Positions 1 through 8,570 of a stretch of DNA of 41,239 nt are shown one piece after another. Location: contig JAKAVR010000013.1 in the NCBI GenBank assembly GCA_021817225.1, forward strand, positions 1-41,239. The letters run 5' to 3'. Position numbers and translations under genes: made by a program. The stretch is from Thermoplasmata archaeon. Its GTDB lineage: Archaea; Thermoplasmatota; Thermoplasmata; Sysuiplasmatales; Sysuiplasmataceae. The notes beneath the pieces are model-generated. The model saw only the letters and a program-made list of their open reading frames with translations. It was not told the DNA's origin and did no database searches. The stretch's first letter is position 1; every line of letters begins with the position of its first letter.

Positions 1-533
1 GCCTGCACTTCGCTCAGTATATGCGATGAAAGGAGAACGGAGGCGCCGTCTTTCCTGAGGGTGGCGGCCAGTTCACTGACGTAATGGATGCCCTCCGGAT
101 CCAAACCGTTGAGTGCCTCGTCAAGAAGGAAATTCTGCGGGGGGTTTACCAGTGCGACAGCGAGGGCAAACCTCTTCCTCATCCCCTGGGAATAGGACCT
201 GACCTTGTTCCGCTCGCAGTTTGCAAGGCCCACTCTGGCAAGCAGTTCCCCGCACTCCGACGCCGTCATGCTGGCAGATGGCACAAAGCCGCTGTAGTAT
301 TGAAGGAGCTGAAGCCTCCTTCTTCTCCCTGACTATGTCCCTGCCGTCAATGACACCGTCCCGGATGAAGGGAGAAGAACACCAGCCCCTGTCTTGATTG
401 TAGTTGTCTTGCCTGCGCCGTTCAGCCCGACGAAAACGATTATCACGCCCTTCCCCATGGTGAGGCTAACGTCGCTGACAGCGGGCGTCCCGTGCCTGGA
501 GTAGGACTTGGTTAGGCCAATCGCCTCAATCAT
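1..533 (-). pseudogene. ABC transporter ATP-binding protein, frame-disrupted and cut by the window edge
   Basis: This is the nucleotide-binding subunit of an ABC transporter, reading from the ATG at 533 toward base 1. The first frame carries the Walker A loop GLNGAGKTTT and then hits a TAG near 333. Beyond it the coding continues with the signature-like SYSQGMRKR, Walker B with D-loop FLLDEALNGLDPEG, and the H-loop SSH. Between about 313 and 350 the ABC-like residues IDGRDIVREKKE lie in a different frame, so two compensating one- or two-base slips explain the break better than a single nonsense codon. Walker B reads DEAL instead of the usual DEPT or DEPF. The 3' end and the permease partner lie outside the window. 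It is either a pseudogene or a sequence error; I cannot tell which. Confidence 0.75.
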
Positions 534-600
534 GCACTTTCCCTCCCTGTTGCCTATTCCTGCCTGTAACATAAAATTGACCATTCTGGCAGGCATGTGG

Positions 601-698
601 CGCGAGGAGGGGGATTTGAACCCCCGAGTCCTTTCGGACAATGGATGTTTGCACACTGTTTAGCAATCCATCGCCTTGCCGGGCTGGGCCATCCTCGC
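601..698 (-). tRNA. tRNA-Ser(GCU) with a 14-nt intron
   Basis: The minus strand folds as a class II tRNA. The acceptor pairs GCGAGGA with UCCUCGC, with discriminator G. There is a D arm, a long variable arm (UGUCC/GGACU-like) and a T arm GGGGG-UUCAAAU-CCCCC. The anticodon stem AUGGA/UCCAU encloses 21 nt instead of 7. Removing 14 nt (plus-strand 647-660) leaves the loop UUGCUAA with anticodon GCU. Exon UUGC pairs with intron GCAA, with 3-nt bulges UAA and ACA on either side, which is the canonical archaeal bulge-helix-bulge cut after position 37. The long variable arm and discriminator G support serine. Confidence 0.93.
647..660 (-). other. tRNA-Ser intron (14 nt) with bulge-helix-bulge splice sites
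   Basis: The intron lies between positions 37 and 38 of the tRNA-Ser precursor. Its 3' part (GCAA) pairs with anticodon-loop bases 32-35 (UUGC). Each 3-nt bulge would be cut after its second base, as the archaeal splicing endonuclease requires. Confidence 0.85.
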
Positions 699-722
699 CC
701 GAAGCTGCATCAATGCTGTACC

Positions 723-733
723 GTTAATAAATC
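723..733 (-). promoter_or_regulatory. TATA box for tRNA-Ser
   Basis: On the minus strand this AT-rich box (GATTTATTAAC) sits about 25-30 bases upstream of the tRNA 5' end, the usual archaeal spacing. Confidence 0.6.
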
Positions 734-743
734 TGTTGAGCGC

Positions 744-1664
744 CTAACTTACCTCAAGTACTTCAGCGCCCTTCCCGGGCTTCGTGACATATGCCTGCGA
801 CTTCAAGCCGGCAGACTTGAATGCACTTTCCATCGACTTTGCTATGTCCTTTGAACCGCCGTTGGATATGGCAAAAACAGCTGGTCCTGCACCTGAGATT
901 GAAACCCCGAGCGCGCCCGCCTCGGTGGCCGCCTTCTGGACCTTGTCGTATCCTGGTATGAGCGGTCTCCTGTATGGGAGCACAAGCTCGTCCCTCAGGT
1001 ACTTCCCGACGGCAGCACTGTCGCGCCGCATCATTGCGTAAACCATTGAAGAACTCAGTGATATGTTTCCGACCGCCGTCTCGATCGGGACAGCCTTCGG
1101 TATTATTGCCCTTGACCGCCTTGTTTCAAGGACCATGTCCGGCAGTGCGACGACGACCTCGAAATCAGGCAGCTGGTCCGGCGGGATTGAAAGCACTTCG
1201 ACGGGAGAACGTGAGGCAACGATGGTGAATCCGCCTATCAGGGATGCGGCAACATTGTCTATGTGCGCCGTGCCGCTGGCCATCTTCTCGCCGAGCGACG
1301 ATGCCTGAATTATCTCATCGTCCTTGGCGCTGTAATCCATTGCAACTGCCATGGCAAGCGCTGCTCCGACGGAGGACGCGGCGCTGCTGCCTATTCCGCT
1401 TCCTGGCCTAATGCCCTTGATGATCTTCATGTGGAACGGGGCGTTGACCCTGTTCTTCCATGCAATTGAATTCGCGGCCGCAAACGCAGCGTTCTTCTTT
1501 GTCGGTATTGAATAGTCTGGGACTGTTTCAATTTGCGTCTCGTACACGTCAAGGCTCAGCTCAATTGTGTCCCTTGGCTGGTCAAGCGCAAGTCCGAACG
1601 TGTCGAAGCCAGGCCCGAAATTTGCTATGGTCGCTGGGGCGGTCACCTTAACAAATGATTTCAA
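744..1664 (-). CDS. thrB: homoserine kinase (GHMP family)
   Basis: ThrB phosphorylates homoserine to O-phosphohomoserine in threonine biosynthesis in the cytosol. At 306 residues it has normal family length. The N-terminus carries the ThrB motif FGPGFDTFGLALD, the GHMP ATP-binding loop GIRPGSGIGSSAASS lies near residues 85-100, and the C-terminal glycine motif is GVSISGAGPAVFA. The reported start is TTG at 1664, preceded by GGGGTGAT, a plausible ribosome-binding site. It lies 78 nt after rpsJ on the same strand and may have its own weak promoter. A related GHMP kinase is possible but less likely given the N-terminal motif. Confidence 0.9.
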   Translation of the reverse strand: MKSFVKVTAPATIANFGPGFDTFGLALDQPRDTIELSLDVYETQIETVPDYSIPTKKNAAFAAANSIAWKNRVNAPFHMKIIKGIRPGSGIGSSAASSVGAALAMAVAMDYSAKDDEIIQASSLGEKMASGTAHIDNVAASLIGGFTIVASRSPVEVLSIPPDQLPDFEVVVALPDMVLETRRSRAIIPKAVPIETAVGNISLSSSMVYAMMRRDSAAVGKYLRDELVLPYRRPLIPGYDKVQKAATEAGALGVSISGAGPAVFAISNGGSKDIAKSMESAFKSAGLKSQAYVTKPGKGAEVLEVS

Positions 1665-1742
1665 GGGTTATCACCCCGGAGCAGAAGGCATGAGATATGG
1701 ATTGTCGTGCGATCAATTTAACGGTTCGCCCCCGGGCCGTGT

Positions 1743-2078
1743 TCAGCTGCGAAGAACAATCTCTATGTTCACGCCGTCCGGCACCTGTATCCTCATGAGC
1801 TGCCTGAGGGCCCTGTCATCCTCTGCGTCCATGTCTATCATCCTCTTGTGGACGCGCATTTCCCACCTGTCCCATGTGGCGCTGCCCTCGCCGTCAGGGC
1901 TCTTCCTGACAGGCACCACCATGTGTTTGGTGGGCAAGGGCACGGGACCCTTCATGTTCACTCCTGTCTTCTGGGCAATCTGTTTGATCTGGCTGCAGAC
2001 AGAGTCGATCTTCCGGGGGTCAGTGCCGCTGAGCGATATTCTAGCCTTCTGTGCCACTTCGTCCACCACTTGACTCAC
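1743..2078 (-). CDS. rpsJ: 30S ribosomal protein S10 (uS10)
   Basis: This is small-subunit head protein uS10. The core ([40 protein letters not shown]) is characteristic. The ORF track starts further upstream, but I place the start at the GTG at 2078, whose GTGA overlaps the tuf stop codon. That gives 111 residues, slightly longer than the roughly 102 usual in archaea because of an N-terminal [10 protein letters not shown] extension. The overlap implies translational coupling to tuf in the str operon. Confidence 0.93.
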   Translation of the reverse strand: MSQVVDEVAQKARISLSGTDPRKIDSVCSQIKQIAQKTGVNMKGPVPLPTKHMVVPVRKSPDGEGSATWDRWEMRVHKRMIDMDAEDDRALRQLMRIQVPDGVNIEIVLRS

Positions 2079-3352
2079 GCGGTTCTCTTCTCGACTTCGA
2101 CGCAAACACCGGCCGCCACTGTCTGGCCCATGTCCCTGATTGCGAACCTGCCCAGCTGTGGGAACTCAGAAGCCTTCTCGATAACCATGGGTTTTGTCGG
2201 CTCTATCTTGACGAACGCGACGTCGCCTGTCTTCAGGAACTGCGGCTTGTCTTCCTTGACACCGCCTGTGCCAGGGTCGATCTTCTTCTGCAGTTCGGTG
2301 AATGTGCATGCGATCTGGGATGTGTGGCAGTGGAAGACTGGCGTATAGCCTATCGTTATGACGCTTGGATGGTTGAGAACTGCGATCTGTCCGACGAATG
2401 ACTTGGCCACCGTCGGGACGGAGTCGACTGGCCCCGCGACATCTCCTCTCTTGATGTCTGTCTTGGCGAGACCGCGGACGTTGAAACCGACGTTGTCTCC
2501 CGGGTACGCTGCCTCCATTGGCTCGTGGTGCATTTCGATTGACTTGACCTCACCTGTCTTGTTGGCAGGCATGAAAACTATCTTCATATCCTTCTTCAGG
2601 ATACCCGTCTCGACCCTTCCCACTGGCACAGTCCCTATGCCCGTGATGGTGTAGACATCCTGTATCGGCAGCCTGAGCGGCTTGTCGGTGACCTTGGGGG
2701 GCTCCTTCAGCTTGTCAAGTGTCTGGAGAAGCGTGTCGCCCTTGTACCAGGGAAGGTTGGCGGATGCTTCTGTCGTGTTGTCGCCCTTGTAGGCGCTGAC
2801 CGGTATGAACGGCACTTCTTCCACCTTGTACCTTACAGACTTCAGAAGGTCTGTAACGGCCTTCTTCGTCTTCTCGAATGCTTCCTGTGAAAACGGCGGC
2901 TGCGTGGAATCCATCTTGTTTACCGCCACGACCAGCTGGGTGACACCGAGCGTCCTTGCCAGGAAAACGTGTTCCTTCGTCTGCGCCTCCGGGCCCTTGC
3001 CCGCGTCAACGACAAGAACGGCAGCATCGGCCTGGCTTGTCCCAGTGATCATGTTCTTGACGAAGTCCCTGTGTCCCGGAGCATCGATGATTGTGAAATA
3101 GTACTTCTGCGTGTCAAATCGCCTGTGTGAAACGTCGATGGTGACACCCCTTTCACGTTCTTCCTTGAGGTTGTCCATGACCCACGCAAATTCGAACGTG
3201 GCCTTACCTTTCTCCTCCGCTTCCTTCTTGTACTTCTCGATCAAATACTGGTCAATGCTCTTTGTATTGTACAGCATTCTTCCGACAAGTGTTGACTTTC
3301 CATGGTCGACATGACCGATGAAGACTAAGTTGAGATGTGGTTTGTTAGCCAT
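2075..3352 (-). CDS. tuf: translation elongation factor EF-1alpha (aEF1A)
   Basis: This GTPase delivers aminoacyl-tRNA to the ribosome. It shows G1 [10 protein letters not shown]3 DAPGHRDF and G4 NKMD, followed by EF-Tu domains 2 and 3. The ORF track starts at 3361; the ATG at 3352 (MANKPHLN) is the family-typical start and gives 425 residues. A TATA box at 3401-3410 places the transcript start near 3379, so tuf has its own promoter even though it belongs to the str cluster. Its stop overlaps the rpsJ start. Confidence 0.97.
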   Translation of the reverse strand: MANKPHLNLVFIGHVDHGKSTLVGRMLYNTKSIDQYLIEKYKKEAEEKGKATFEFAWVMDNLKEERERGVTIDVSHRRFDTQKYYFTIIDAPGHRDFVKNMITGTSQADAAVLVVDAGKGPEAQTKEHVFLARTLGVTQLVVAVNKMDSTQPPFSQEAFEKTKKAVTDLLKSVRYKVEEVPFIPVSAYKGDNTTEASANLPWYKGDTLLQTLDKLKEPPKVTDKPLRLPIQDVYTITGIGTVPVGRVETGILKKDMKIVFMPANKTGEVKSIEMHHEPMEAAYPGDNVGFNVRGLAKTDIKRGDVAGPVDSVPTVAKSFVGQIAVLNHPSVITIGYTPVFHCHTSQIACTFTELQKKIDPGTGGVKEDKPQFLKTGDVAFVKIEPTKPMVIEKASEFPQLGRFAIRDMGQTVAAGVCVEVEKRTA

Positions 3353-3400
3353 TCTAAACACTCTCTTTTATAGGCAATTCTCTAATCAATCACGGTCATG

Positions 3401-3410
3401 TATATAATTA
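3401..3410 (-). promoter_or_regulatory. TATA box for tuf-rpsJ
   Basis: The box TAATTATATA on the minus strand lies about 50 bases upstream of the tuf ATG. It predicts a leader of roughly 25-30 nt. A second AT-rich stretch (TATAAAAG, about 3366-3373) is too close to the start codon to serve as the TATA box. Confidence 0.55.
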
Positions 3411-3498
3411 TTTCATCTTTGAACGCTGCACTGCCAGAAACGAACTGAAACTCCATTGCCGCCATGTCCCGCAGTGGACTGCCGGCACTTTACCGACA

Positions 3499-3508
3499 TT
3501 TTATTAAG
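3499..3508 (+). promoter_or_regulatory. TATA box for the LysE-family gene
   Basis: The box TTTTATTAAG lies about 50 bases upstream of the ATG at 3553, within the divergent spacer shared with the tuf promoter. Confidence 0.5.
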
Positions 3509-3552
3509 TTACTTTCCGTCACGAGTCGGCTGACTGCCCGGCGGACTATAGG

Positions 3553-4134
3553 ATGTACCCCTTCTATTCGCTCCTGTTTGGCATGGCGCTCGGTTTCTCA
3601 CTGACGGTGCCGCCAGGGCCAATGAATGCGTTGATAGCCTCCGAATCCGTAGTGTCGGTCAGGAAGGGGATTGTGACAGGTGCCGGCGCCATGAGCGCAG
3701 ACCTCATCCTGGGCATAACAGTCTATCTGGTGCGTGCCACTGTCCTGGTCGGAGGCTACGTCTGGGCCATCTACCTGCTCGGAACAGCCGTTGTGGCATA
3801 CATGGGCCTTGACATGTTGAGGAGCAGAAAGAAAAAGCATGCGGCGACGGCCGGCGGGAGGACATACGTCAGGGCTCTTGTCACGGGCATTACGAATCCG
3901 TTCCAGATTCTCTGGTGGCTCACCGCAGGGCTGGCCTTCGCCTACCTGGGCGGCATACTGCTTTTTGCCGGCCTTTTTGCAGCGATAGCCGTCTGGATAG
4001 TGGTATTTCCGCTGGCACTGCACGAAGGGACCAGAAGGCGGGGGAACCTTGCCGGGATCGTGTCGATTGTCTCGGCATGCCTGATGTTCGCCTTTGCAGC
4101 CTACTTCGCTTATATGGCCGCCGTCTCAGTCTGA
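3553..4134 (+). CDS. LysE/RhtB-family amino acid exporter
   Basis: This is a 193-residue integral membrane protein of the LysE superfamily, which exports amino acids or similar small molecules. The N-terminal segment with the motif VPPGPMNALIA is the LysE/RhtB signature, and about six hydrophobic segments follow (around residues 1-25, 40-62, 68-90, 112-135, 138-160 and 168-190). Substrate cannot be told from sequence. It is transcribed against the str operon: divergent from tuf, with its last 9 bases overlapping the 3' end of fusA tail to tail. It therefore separates two genes that are normally neighbours. Confidence 0.85.
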   Translation: MYPFYSLLFGMALGFSLTVPPGPMNALIASESVVSVRKGIVTGAGAMSADLILGITVYLVRATVLVGGYVWAIYLLGTAVVAYMGLDMLRSRKKKHAATAGGRTYVRALVTGITNPFQILWWLTAGLAFAYLGGILLFAGLFAAIAVWIVVFPLALHEGTRRRGNLAGIVSIVSACLMFAFAAYFAYMAAVSV

Positions 4135-7100
4135 GTAGTAGTTCGCCTCGTACGGCTGCGGGTTCAGGCCCTTCCTCTTCCTTATCTCCGGCACAACCTT
4201 GTCGGCGATTTCCTTCGGGACCTTTTCGTAGCCTGCGTTTTCTGTTGACCAGAGGGCACGCCCCTGCGTCGCGCTCCTGATAGCGCTTGCAAAACCGAAC
4301 ATCTCCGCGACGGGTGCCTTTGCCTCTATGACGGTGTTTTCGCCTTCCTGCCTCATGTCTGCTATGACGCCGCGCCTCTGCTGCAGTTCCCTTATTGCAT
4401 CACCCATGACGTCCGGCGGGACGTTGATATATATCTTCTGGACCGGTTCGTAAAGGACCCTTCCAGCAACGGCCATCGCGCCGTAGATTGCAGAACGGGC
4501 AGCCGGAATGACCTGGGCAGGACCGCGGTGTATGCTGTCCTCATGGAGCTTCGCATCCACGATCTTCGCCTTGACATGCATGCATCTTTCCTGCGCCAGA
4601 GGTCCGAGGCGCATTGCCTCCTCGAACGCCTGCTTGCACAGTTCCATTGTTTCGAAGAGGTACTGGATACCTTTCGTGTAGTCGATGAAGACATTATTGT
4701 CCACGAACATCTGCACGCCCCTGGCCTCATCCCTTTCCATGCCAAGGTCCTGCAGCTTCTTTGCTAGCGCCTTCGAATCCTTTATCCTGCCCTCGGTCTT
4801 GATCTCGCCCTCGGCTATCGCCTTGACAACGCTTTCCTCGAGAGGCTCGACCTCCAGGTAGAAACGGTTGTGCTTGTTTGGCGACTTTCCTTCAAACGGG
4901 CCGCCCTTGCCCTCCACGCTCTCCCTGTAAACCACTATAGGCTTGGACGCATTGATCTCTGTCTTGTAATCGTTTATTATGCGGTACTGGGTGACATCGA
5001 GGTGAAGCTCACCCATCCCGCTAAGAAGGTGCTCGCCCGTCTCCGAGTTGATTTCGACGCTGATGGAGGGGTCTGCCTTTGCAATTGACCTCAGAACTTC
5101 GATGAGCTTGGGCAGATCCTTCATCTGCTTTGCCTCTATCGCAACAGTCACGACAGGCTCACTGTAGTGCACCATCTTTTCGAATGGTTCAGTGCCCTGC
5201 ACCGAGCTGACTGTTGAACCGGCAATGGCGTCCTTGAGCCCGGTGACAGCGACTATGTTTCCTGCCTCCGCTTCCTCGACCGGTATCCTGTCTGCCCCTA
5301 CGGACAGCGCCACAGTCTGGACCCTGTTGGAGTTGGGCATCCCTGAAATATAGAGTTCCATTCCGCGCCTCAGTTTTCCCGAAAACAGCCTGCCCACGGC
5401 AACCTCACCGGCGTGGGGGTCAATTATGATCTTTGTTACCATGAAGACTGTCTGGCCGTTGCGGTCTGCGGTGAGAAGCGACTTTCCTATGTCCGACTCA
5501 AGGTCGCCCTTCCATATCGTGGGTATCCTGAGGCGCTGCGCCTCAAGCGGATTCGGATGGTTCTTTATGACCGCTTCCAAAACAACCTTGTGTAGAGGTA
5601 TCTTCTGTGCGAGCACCTTCTGCTCGTTGTCCTTCAGGTGTTTGTATATCTCGGGGAATGTTATTCCTGTCTTCTTCATGTATGATGCAGATATGGCCCA
5701 GTTGTTGTAGGCGCTGCCGAAAAGGACGGTGTCGTCCTCCACCTTGACACCCCACTGCTTCTTCAGCCCCTCCGGGGCCGCTGCCGAGATCCTCTTGTTG
5801 ACATCGTTTATGATCGCTATGAAACGCCTCTGCATGTCCTCCGGCGTCACCTTCAGTTCGTTGATGAGCCTGTCTACCTTGTTGATGAAGAGCATCGGCC
5901 TGACCCTTTCCTTCATCGCCTGTCTTATGACGGTCTCCGTCTGAGGCATTACCTGCTCAACAGCATCGACGAGAATGAGCACTCCGTCAATTGCCCTCAT
6001 TGCCCTTGTGACATCGCCGCCGAAATCGACATGTCCCGGAGTGTCGATGAGGTTGATGAGGTAATCCTGTCCTTCGATGGACTCGACCATTGATGCGTTG
6101 GCTGCATTGATTGTGATTCCGCGCGCCTGCTCCTGTTCGTCGAAGTCGAGAAGGAGCTGCTTCCCTGCCAGCTCTTCGCTCATCATGCCCGCTCCGGCTA
6201 TCAGGTTGTCGCTGAGAGTGGTGTTGTGTACAATCAGGCCGTTGACAAGCAGATTGTGAACATCCTCGACGCTGAAGTCATAAACATACTCCTCAAAAGC
6301 GGATGATATGCTGTCCACAGGGATTGCTGTTAGTCCTGCCTCCTCGAGGCCCGAATAAAGTGCAAGTGACTGGCCCGAGCCCGGGACTTCGGATATCAAT
6401 TGTGAGATTGGGGCAGAGGGATTGCCTGCAGTGCCATCCACCCAGCTGCGGAGCAGAAACATGTCGTCCGCGACTGACCGCTCGTCACCGGGCTCATAGT
6501 GAAGCCTGATGCCAAAGCGGAGCATGGACAGTGCCAATGTACCGTAGCCCCGGACCGTAGAGAGATTGCATCCGCTGCTCTGCATTGATGAATTTACCGC
6601 TGCAATGAAACGCCTTACCGATTTCTCGTCAAGCCGTGCAAGGAGGCCCGCGCTTTCGCTGTTTCCGAGAAGAATCTCCACCGCCGTTCTTGCCTCGTCC
6701 CCGCCCTTTCCAGTGACTGCGTATACAGCCGCATCCTCGAGCAGAGAATCGCTGGCTGAGCCTGATGCAGGCTGCCTGAACTCATCGTCGGCCGCCACCT
6801 CGCTGTCCAGTATTTCCACGCGGACCGGGACAAGGAGCAGGTCGCCTTTCCTCAGATCTGACGAGCGGACATCGGAAATGCCCTTTTCCCTGATAACAAC
6901 GAACTTGTGCTCAGGCGTGACCGTGACGGAGGGTCCCTGCATTGGCTTGATGCGCAGCAGGGGTGAATCATTCCTCAGCTTCCACACGTGGGTTATCCTG
7001 CGCCTCGAAAGGCTCAGCGAGCTGCTGTCTAGCGACAGTGTGTAGTCGCTACCGTCGGAGCGGTAGACCGTCTGGTCGCCGTCAGCCAGCATGGGTACGC

Positions 7101-7281
7101 CGTTCGCATGCATCGAATAGAGTGCCCCGGCCGAAATCCAGGTACCGTTCACAAAAACCATCGAATCTGCTGTCATGCATTTGCCATGGTCGATATGGGC
7201 AGCGGTACCGATGTTCCTGATGAACTTCGGGTTGCTCATGATCGCCGTGGCCCTGGCAATATTGTCTTCCTTTCTTCCCAA
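4126..7281 (-). CDS. fusA: translation elongation factor EF-2 with an in-frame intein
   Basis: EF-2 is the GTPase driving ribosomal translocation. The 1051-residue precursor is interrupted after K34 of the P-loop (AHIDHGK) and resumes at T354 (TTLSDNL). Removing 319 intein residues leaves 732, the normal archaeal length. The host part has G3 DTPGHVDF, G4 NKVD and the diphthamide-site region HEDSIHRGPAQVIP. The start MGRKEDNIA is canonical. It lies 19 nt after rpsG and is presumably co-transcribed with rpsL and rpsG. The P-loop is incomplete until the intein is removed, so splicing is required for any functional EF-2. Confidence 0.97.
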   Translation of the reverse strand: MGRKEDNIARATAIMSNPKFIRNIGTAAHIDHGKCMTADSMVFVNGTWISAGALYSMHANGVPMLADGDQTVYRSDGSDYTLSLDSSSLSLSRRRITHVWKLRNDSPLLRIKPMQGPSVTVTPEHKFVVIREKGISDVRSSDLRKGDLLLVPVRVEILDSEVAADDEFRQPASGSASDSLLEDAAVYAVTGKGGDEARTAVEILLGNSESAGLLARLDEKSVRRFIAAVNSSMQSSGCNLSTVRGYGTLALSMLRFGIRLHYEPGDERSVADDMFLLRSWVDGTAGNPSAPISQLISEVPGSGQSLALYSGLEEAGLTAIPVDSISSAFEEYVYDFSVEDVHNLLVNGLIVHNTTLSDNLIAGAGMMSEELAGKQLLLDFDEQEQARGITINAANASMVESIEGQDYLINLIDTPGHVDFGGDVTRAMRAIDGVLILVDAVEQVMPQTETVIRQAMKERVRPMLFINKVDRLINELKVTPEDMQRRFIAIINDVNKRISAAAPEGLKKQWGVKVEDDTVLFGSAYNNWAISASYMKKTGITFPEIYKHLKDNEQKVLAQKIPLHKVVLEAVIKNHPNPLEAQRLRIPTIWKGDLESDIGKSLLTADRNGQTVFMVTKIIIDPHAGEVAVGRLFSGKLRRGMELYISGMPNSNRVQTVALSVGADRIPVEEAEAGNIVAVTGLKDAIAGSTVSSVQGTEPFEKMVHYSEPVVTVAIEAKQMKDLPKLIEVLRSIAKADPSISVEINSETGEHLLSGMGELHLDVTQYRIINDYKTEINASKPIVVYRESVEGKGGPFEGKSPNKHNRFYLEVEPLEESVVKAIAEGEIKTEGRIKDSKALAKKLQDLGMERDEARGVQMFVDNNVFIDYTKGIQYLFETMELCKQAFEEAMRLGPLAQERCMHVKAKIVDAKLHEDSIHRGPAQVIPAARSAIYGAMAVAGRVLYEPVQKIYINVPPDVMGDAIRELQQRRGVIADMRQEGENTVIEAKAPVAEMFGFASAIRSATQGRALWSTENAGYEKVPKEIADKVVPEIRKRKGLNPQPYEANYYSD
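6223..7179 (-). other. intein in the EF-2 P-loop, with degenerate endonuclease domain
   Basis: The 319-residue insertion starts with Cys (CMTADSMVFVNG, block A) and has a block B TxxH motif (TVTPEHKF). It ends with block F/G YDFSVEDVHNLLVNGLIVHN followed by Thr. Nucleophile, block B His, penultimate His, terminal Asn and +1 Thr are all present, so self-splicing is predicted. The middle (about residues 125-285) resembles a LAGLIDADG endonuclease by layout: VRRFIAAVNSS matches the second dodecapeptide position and LSMLRFGI the following helix. The acidic catalytic positions are replaced, so homing activity is probably lost. Family-level reading is firm; the endonuclease relic is inference. Confidence 0.93.
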
Positions 7282-7300
7282 TTCAATCGCCTTTCAAGAA

Positions 7301-7948
7301 TCAACGCGCGGACATAGCCACTCTTTCAATTTCATCCCGCTTGGAAACAGCTGCGCTTGTCATGTCACCGTTGGCTGCGAGCGTTATTTCATCCGCCAGG
7401 CACTGGGCGATGGGCTTGGTGGATCCATGGGAGGATGCCACTGCCCCCTGAGTTATGTAGCGCAGTGCGAGGTCGAGCCTCCTTGAAGAAGAAACGTCGA
7501 CCGCCTTGGGGACGGATATTCCGCCGAACTGCAGCCTCGTGATTTCTTCCCTGGGAGCAGCATGCTCGATGGCGGACACAAGAAGCTGGACAGGGTTCTT
7601 GTTTGTCTTTTTCTTCATCAATGCGAATGCATCCTCGACTACCTTCAATGCCTTGTTCTTCTTGCCTGTGAAGGCGCCGGAGCGCATCATCTGGTTTGTA
7701 AGCCTTTCGACAATGTTCACCCTGGTCTTGCCGAAATTGTGGCTTGCATGCCTTCCGGAAGAATGCGGGAGGTAGACTGGTGTGAGATTTATGTAGTTTG
7801 CAAGGCCCGGATCGGAGATTGTCACCTCCGACAAATCGTACCTGCCGAAAAGGAGTGCGTTGTAGAGGAGCACATGTTCCTGCTCCGTCTTCTCCTCCTT
7901 CGGTTCTTCTGGCTGTTCCTGCTCGTCTTCGAAGTTCTCTTCTGGCAT
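7301..7948 (-). CDS. rpsG: 30S ribosomal protein S7 (uS7)
   Basis: uS7 binds the 3' major domain of 16S rRNA. Conserved blocks include GKTRVNIVERLTNQMM, KKTNKNPVQLLVSAIEHAAPREE and the C-terminal DEITLAANGD. The ORF track begins at a GTG (7957) overlapping the rpsL stop, but an AGGTGA sequence just upstream favours the ATG at 7948, giving 215 residues. The acidic N-terminal tail rich in Glu and Gln (about residues 1-25) precedes the core. It lies in the str operon between rpsL and fusA. Confidence 0.95.
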   Translation of the reverse strand: MPEENFEDEQEQPEEPKEEKTEQEHVLLYNALLFGRYDLSEVTISDPGLANYINLTPVYLPHSSGRHASHNFGKTRVNIVERLTNQMMRSGAFTGKKNKALKVVEDAFALMKKKTNKNPVQLLVSAIEHAAPREEITRLQFGGISVPKAVDVSSSRRLDLALRYITQGAVASSHGSTKPIAQCLADEITLAANGDMTSAAVSKRDEIERVAMSAR

Positions 7949-7953
7949 ATTGC

Positions 7954-8382
7954 TCACCTGACCGGTTTCTCCTTCCGGCCCCTGACAAGTTCATTCAGCG
8001 ATACGTTGTTGACCTTGATTACCTTGTATCGGACGCCCGGTATGTCGCCGTAAGAACGGCCCATCCTGCCGCCGATTCCCTCCACAAGCACCTCATCGTG
8101 CTCGTCGATGAAGTTTATTGCGCCATCGCCCACCGCAAAAGCGGTGATTTGCCTTCCATTCTTGATCAGCTGGACCTTGACGCACTTCCTTATGGCAGAG
8201 TTGGGCTGCTTTGCCTCTATACCCACCTTCTCGAGCACAATGCCCCTGGCCTGGGGTGCACCCTCGAGCGGGTCGGATTTTTCCTTGAGATGGAGTATCC
8301 TCTTCTTGTATGCCCTCTCGCTCCATCTGAACTTCTGCCTGTTTCCGTTGAGCTTCCTAGCTGTATTCATTCCTCTTGCCAT
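7954..8382 (-). CDS. rpsL: 30S ribosomal protein S12 (uS12)
   Basis: uS12 is the decoding-centre protein. The chosen ATG at 8382 ([11 protein letters not shown]) has GAGG upstream and gives 142 residues, the usual archaeal length; the longer ORF start is spurious. Characteristic blocks are [31 protein letters not shown] and [14 protein letters not shown]. It is the first gene of the str operon, with its promoter in the 8383-8570 spacer. Confidence 0.96.
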   Translation of the reverse strand: MARGMNTARKLNGNRQKFRWSERAYKKRILHLKEKSDPLEGAPQARGIVLEKVGIEAKQPNSAIRKCVKVQLIKNGRQITAFAVGDGAINFIDEHDEVLVEGIGGRMGRSYGDIPGVRYKVIKVNNVSLNELVRGRKEKPVR

Positions 8383-8489
8383 TGGGATTCCTCGAACTGG
8401 CCATGACATGAATGTGGCCGGGTCCTGCCGAAAGAACATAATGAATTATGTATCGGCGACTGTCTATATCTTCTAGCAAATTGATTTTG

Positions 8490-8500
8490 CATAAATAGGT
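8490..8500 (-). promoter_or_regulatory. candidate TATA box for the rpsL-rpsG-fusA operon
   Basis: On the minus strand the box ACCTATTTATG lies about 110 bases upstream of the rpsL ATG. It would give a leader near 85 nt. A second AT-rich box (AGATATAGAC, about 8461-8470) is an alternative. Confidence 0.4.
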
Positions 8501-8570
8501 TTCGCAGTCCCCGTATAGCATATCGTTGGCGGGATGGCTGCCATAATATAGCTAGGGCCGCTCCAGTCAA

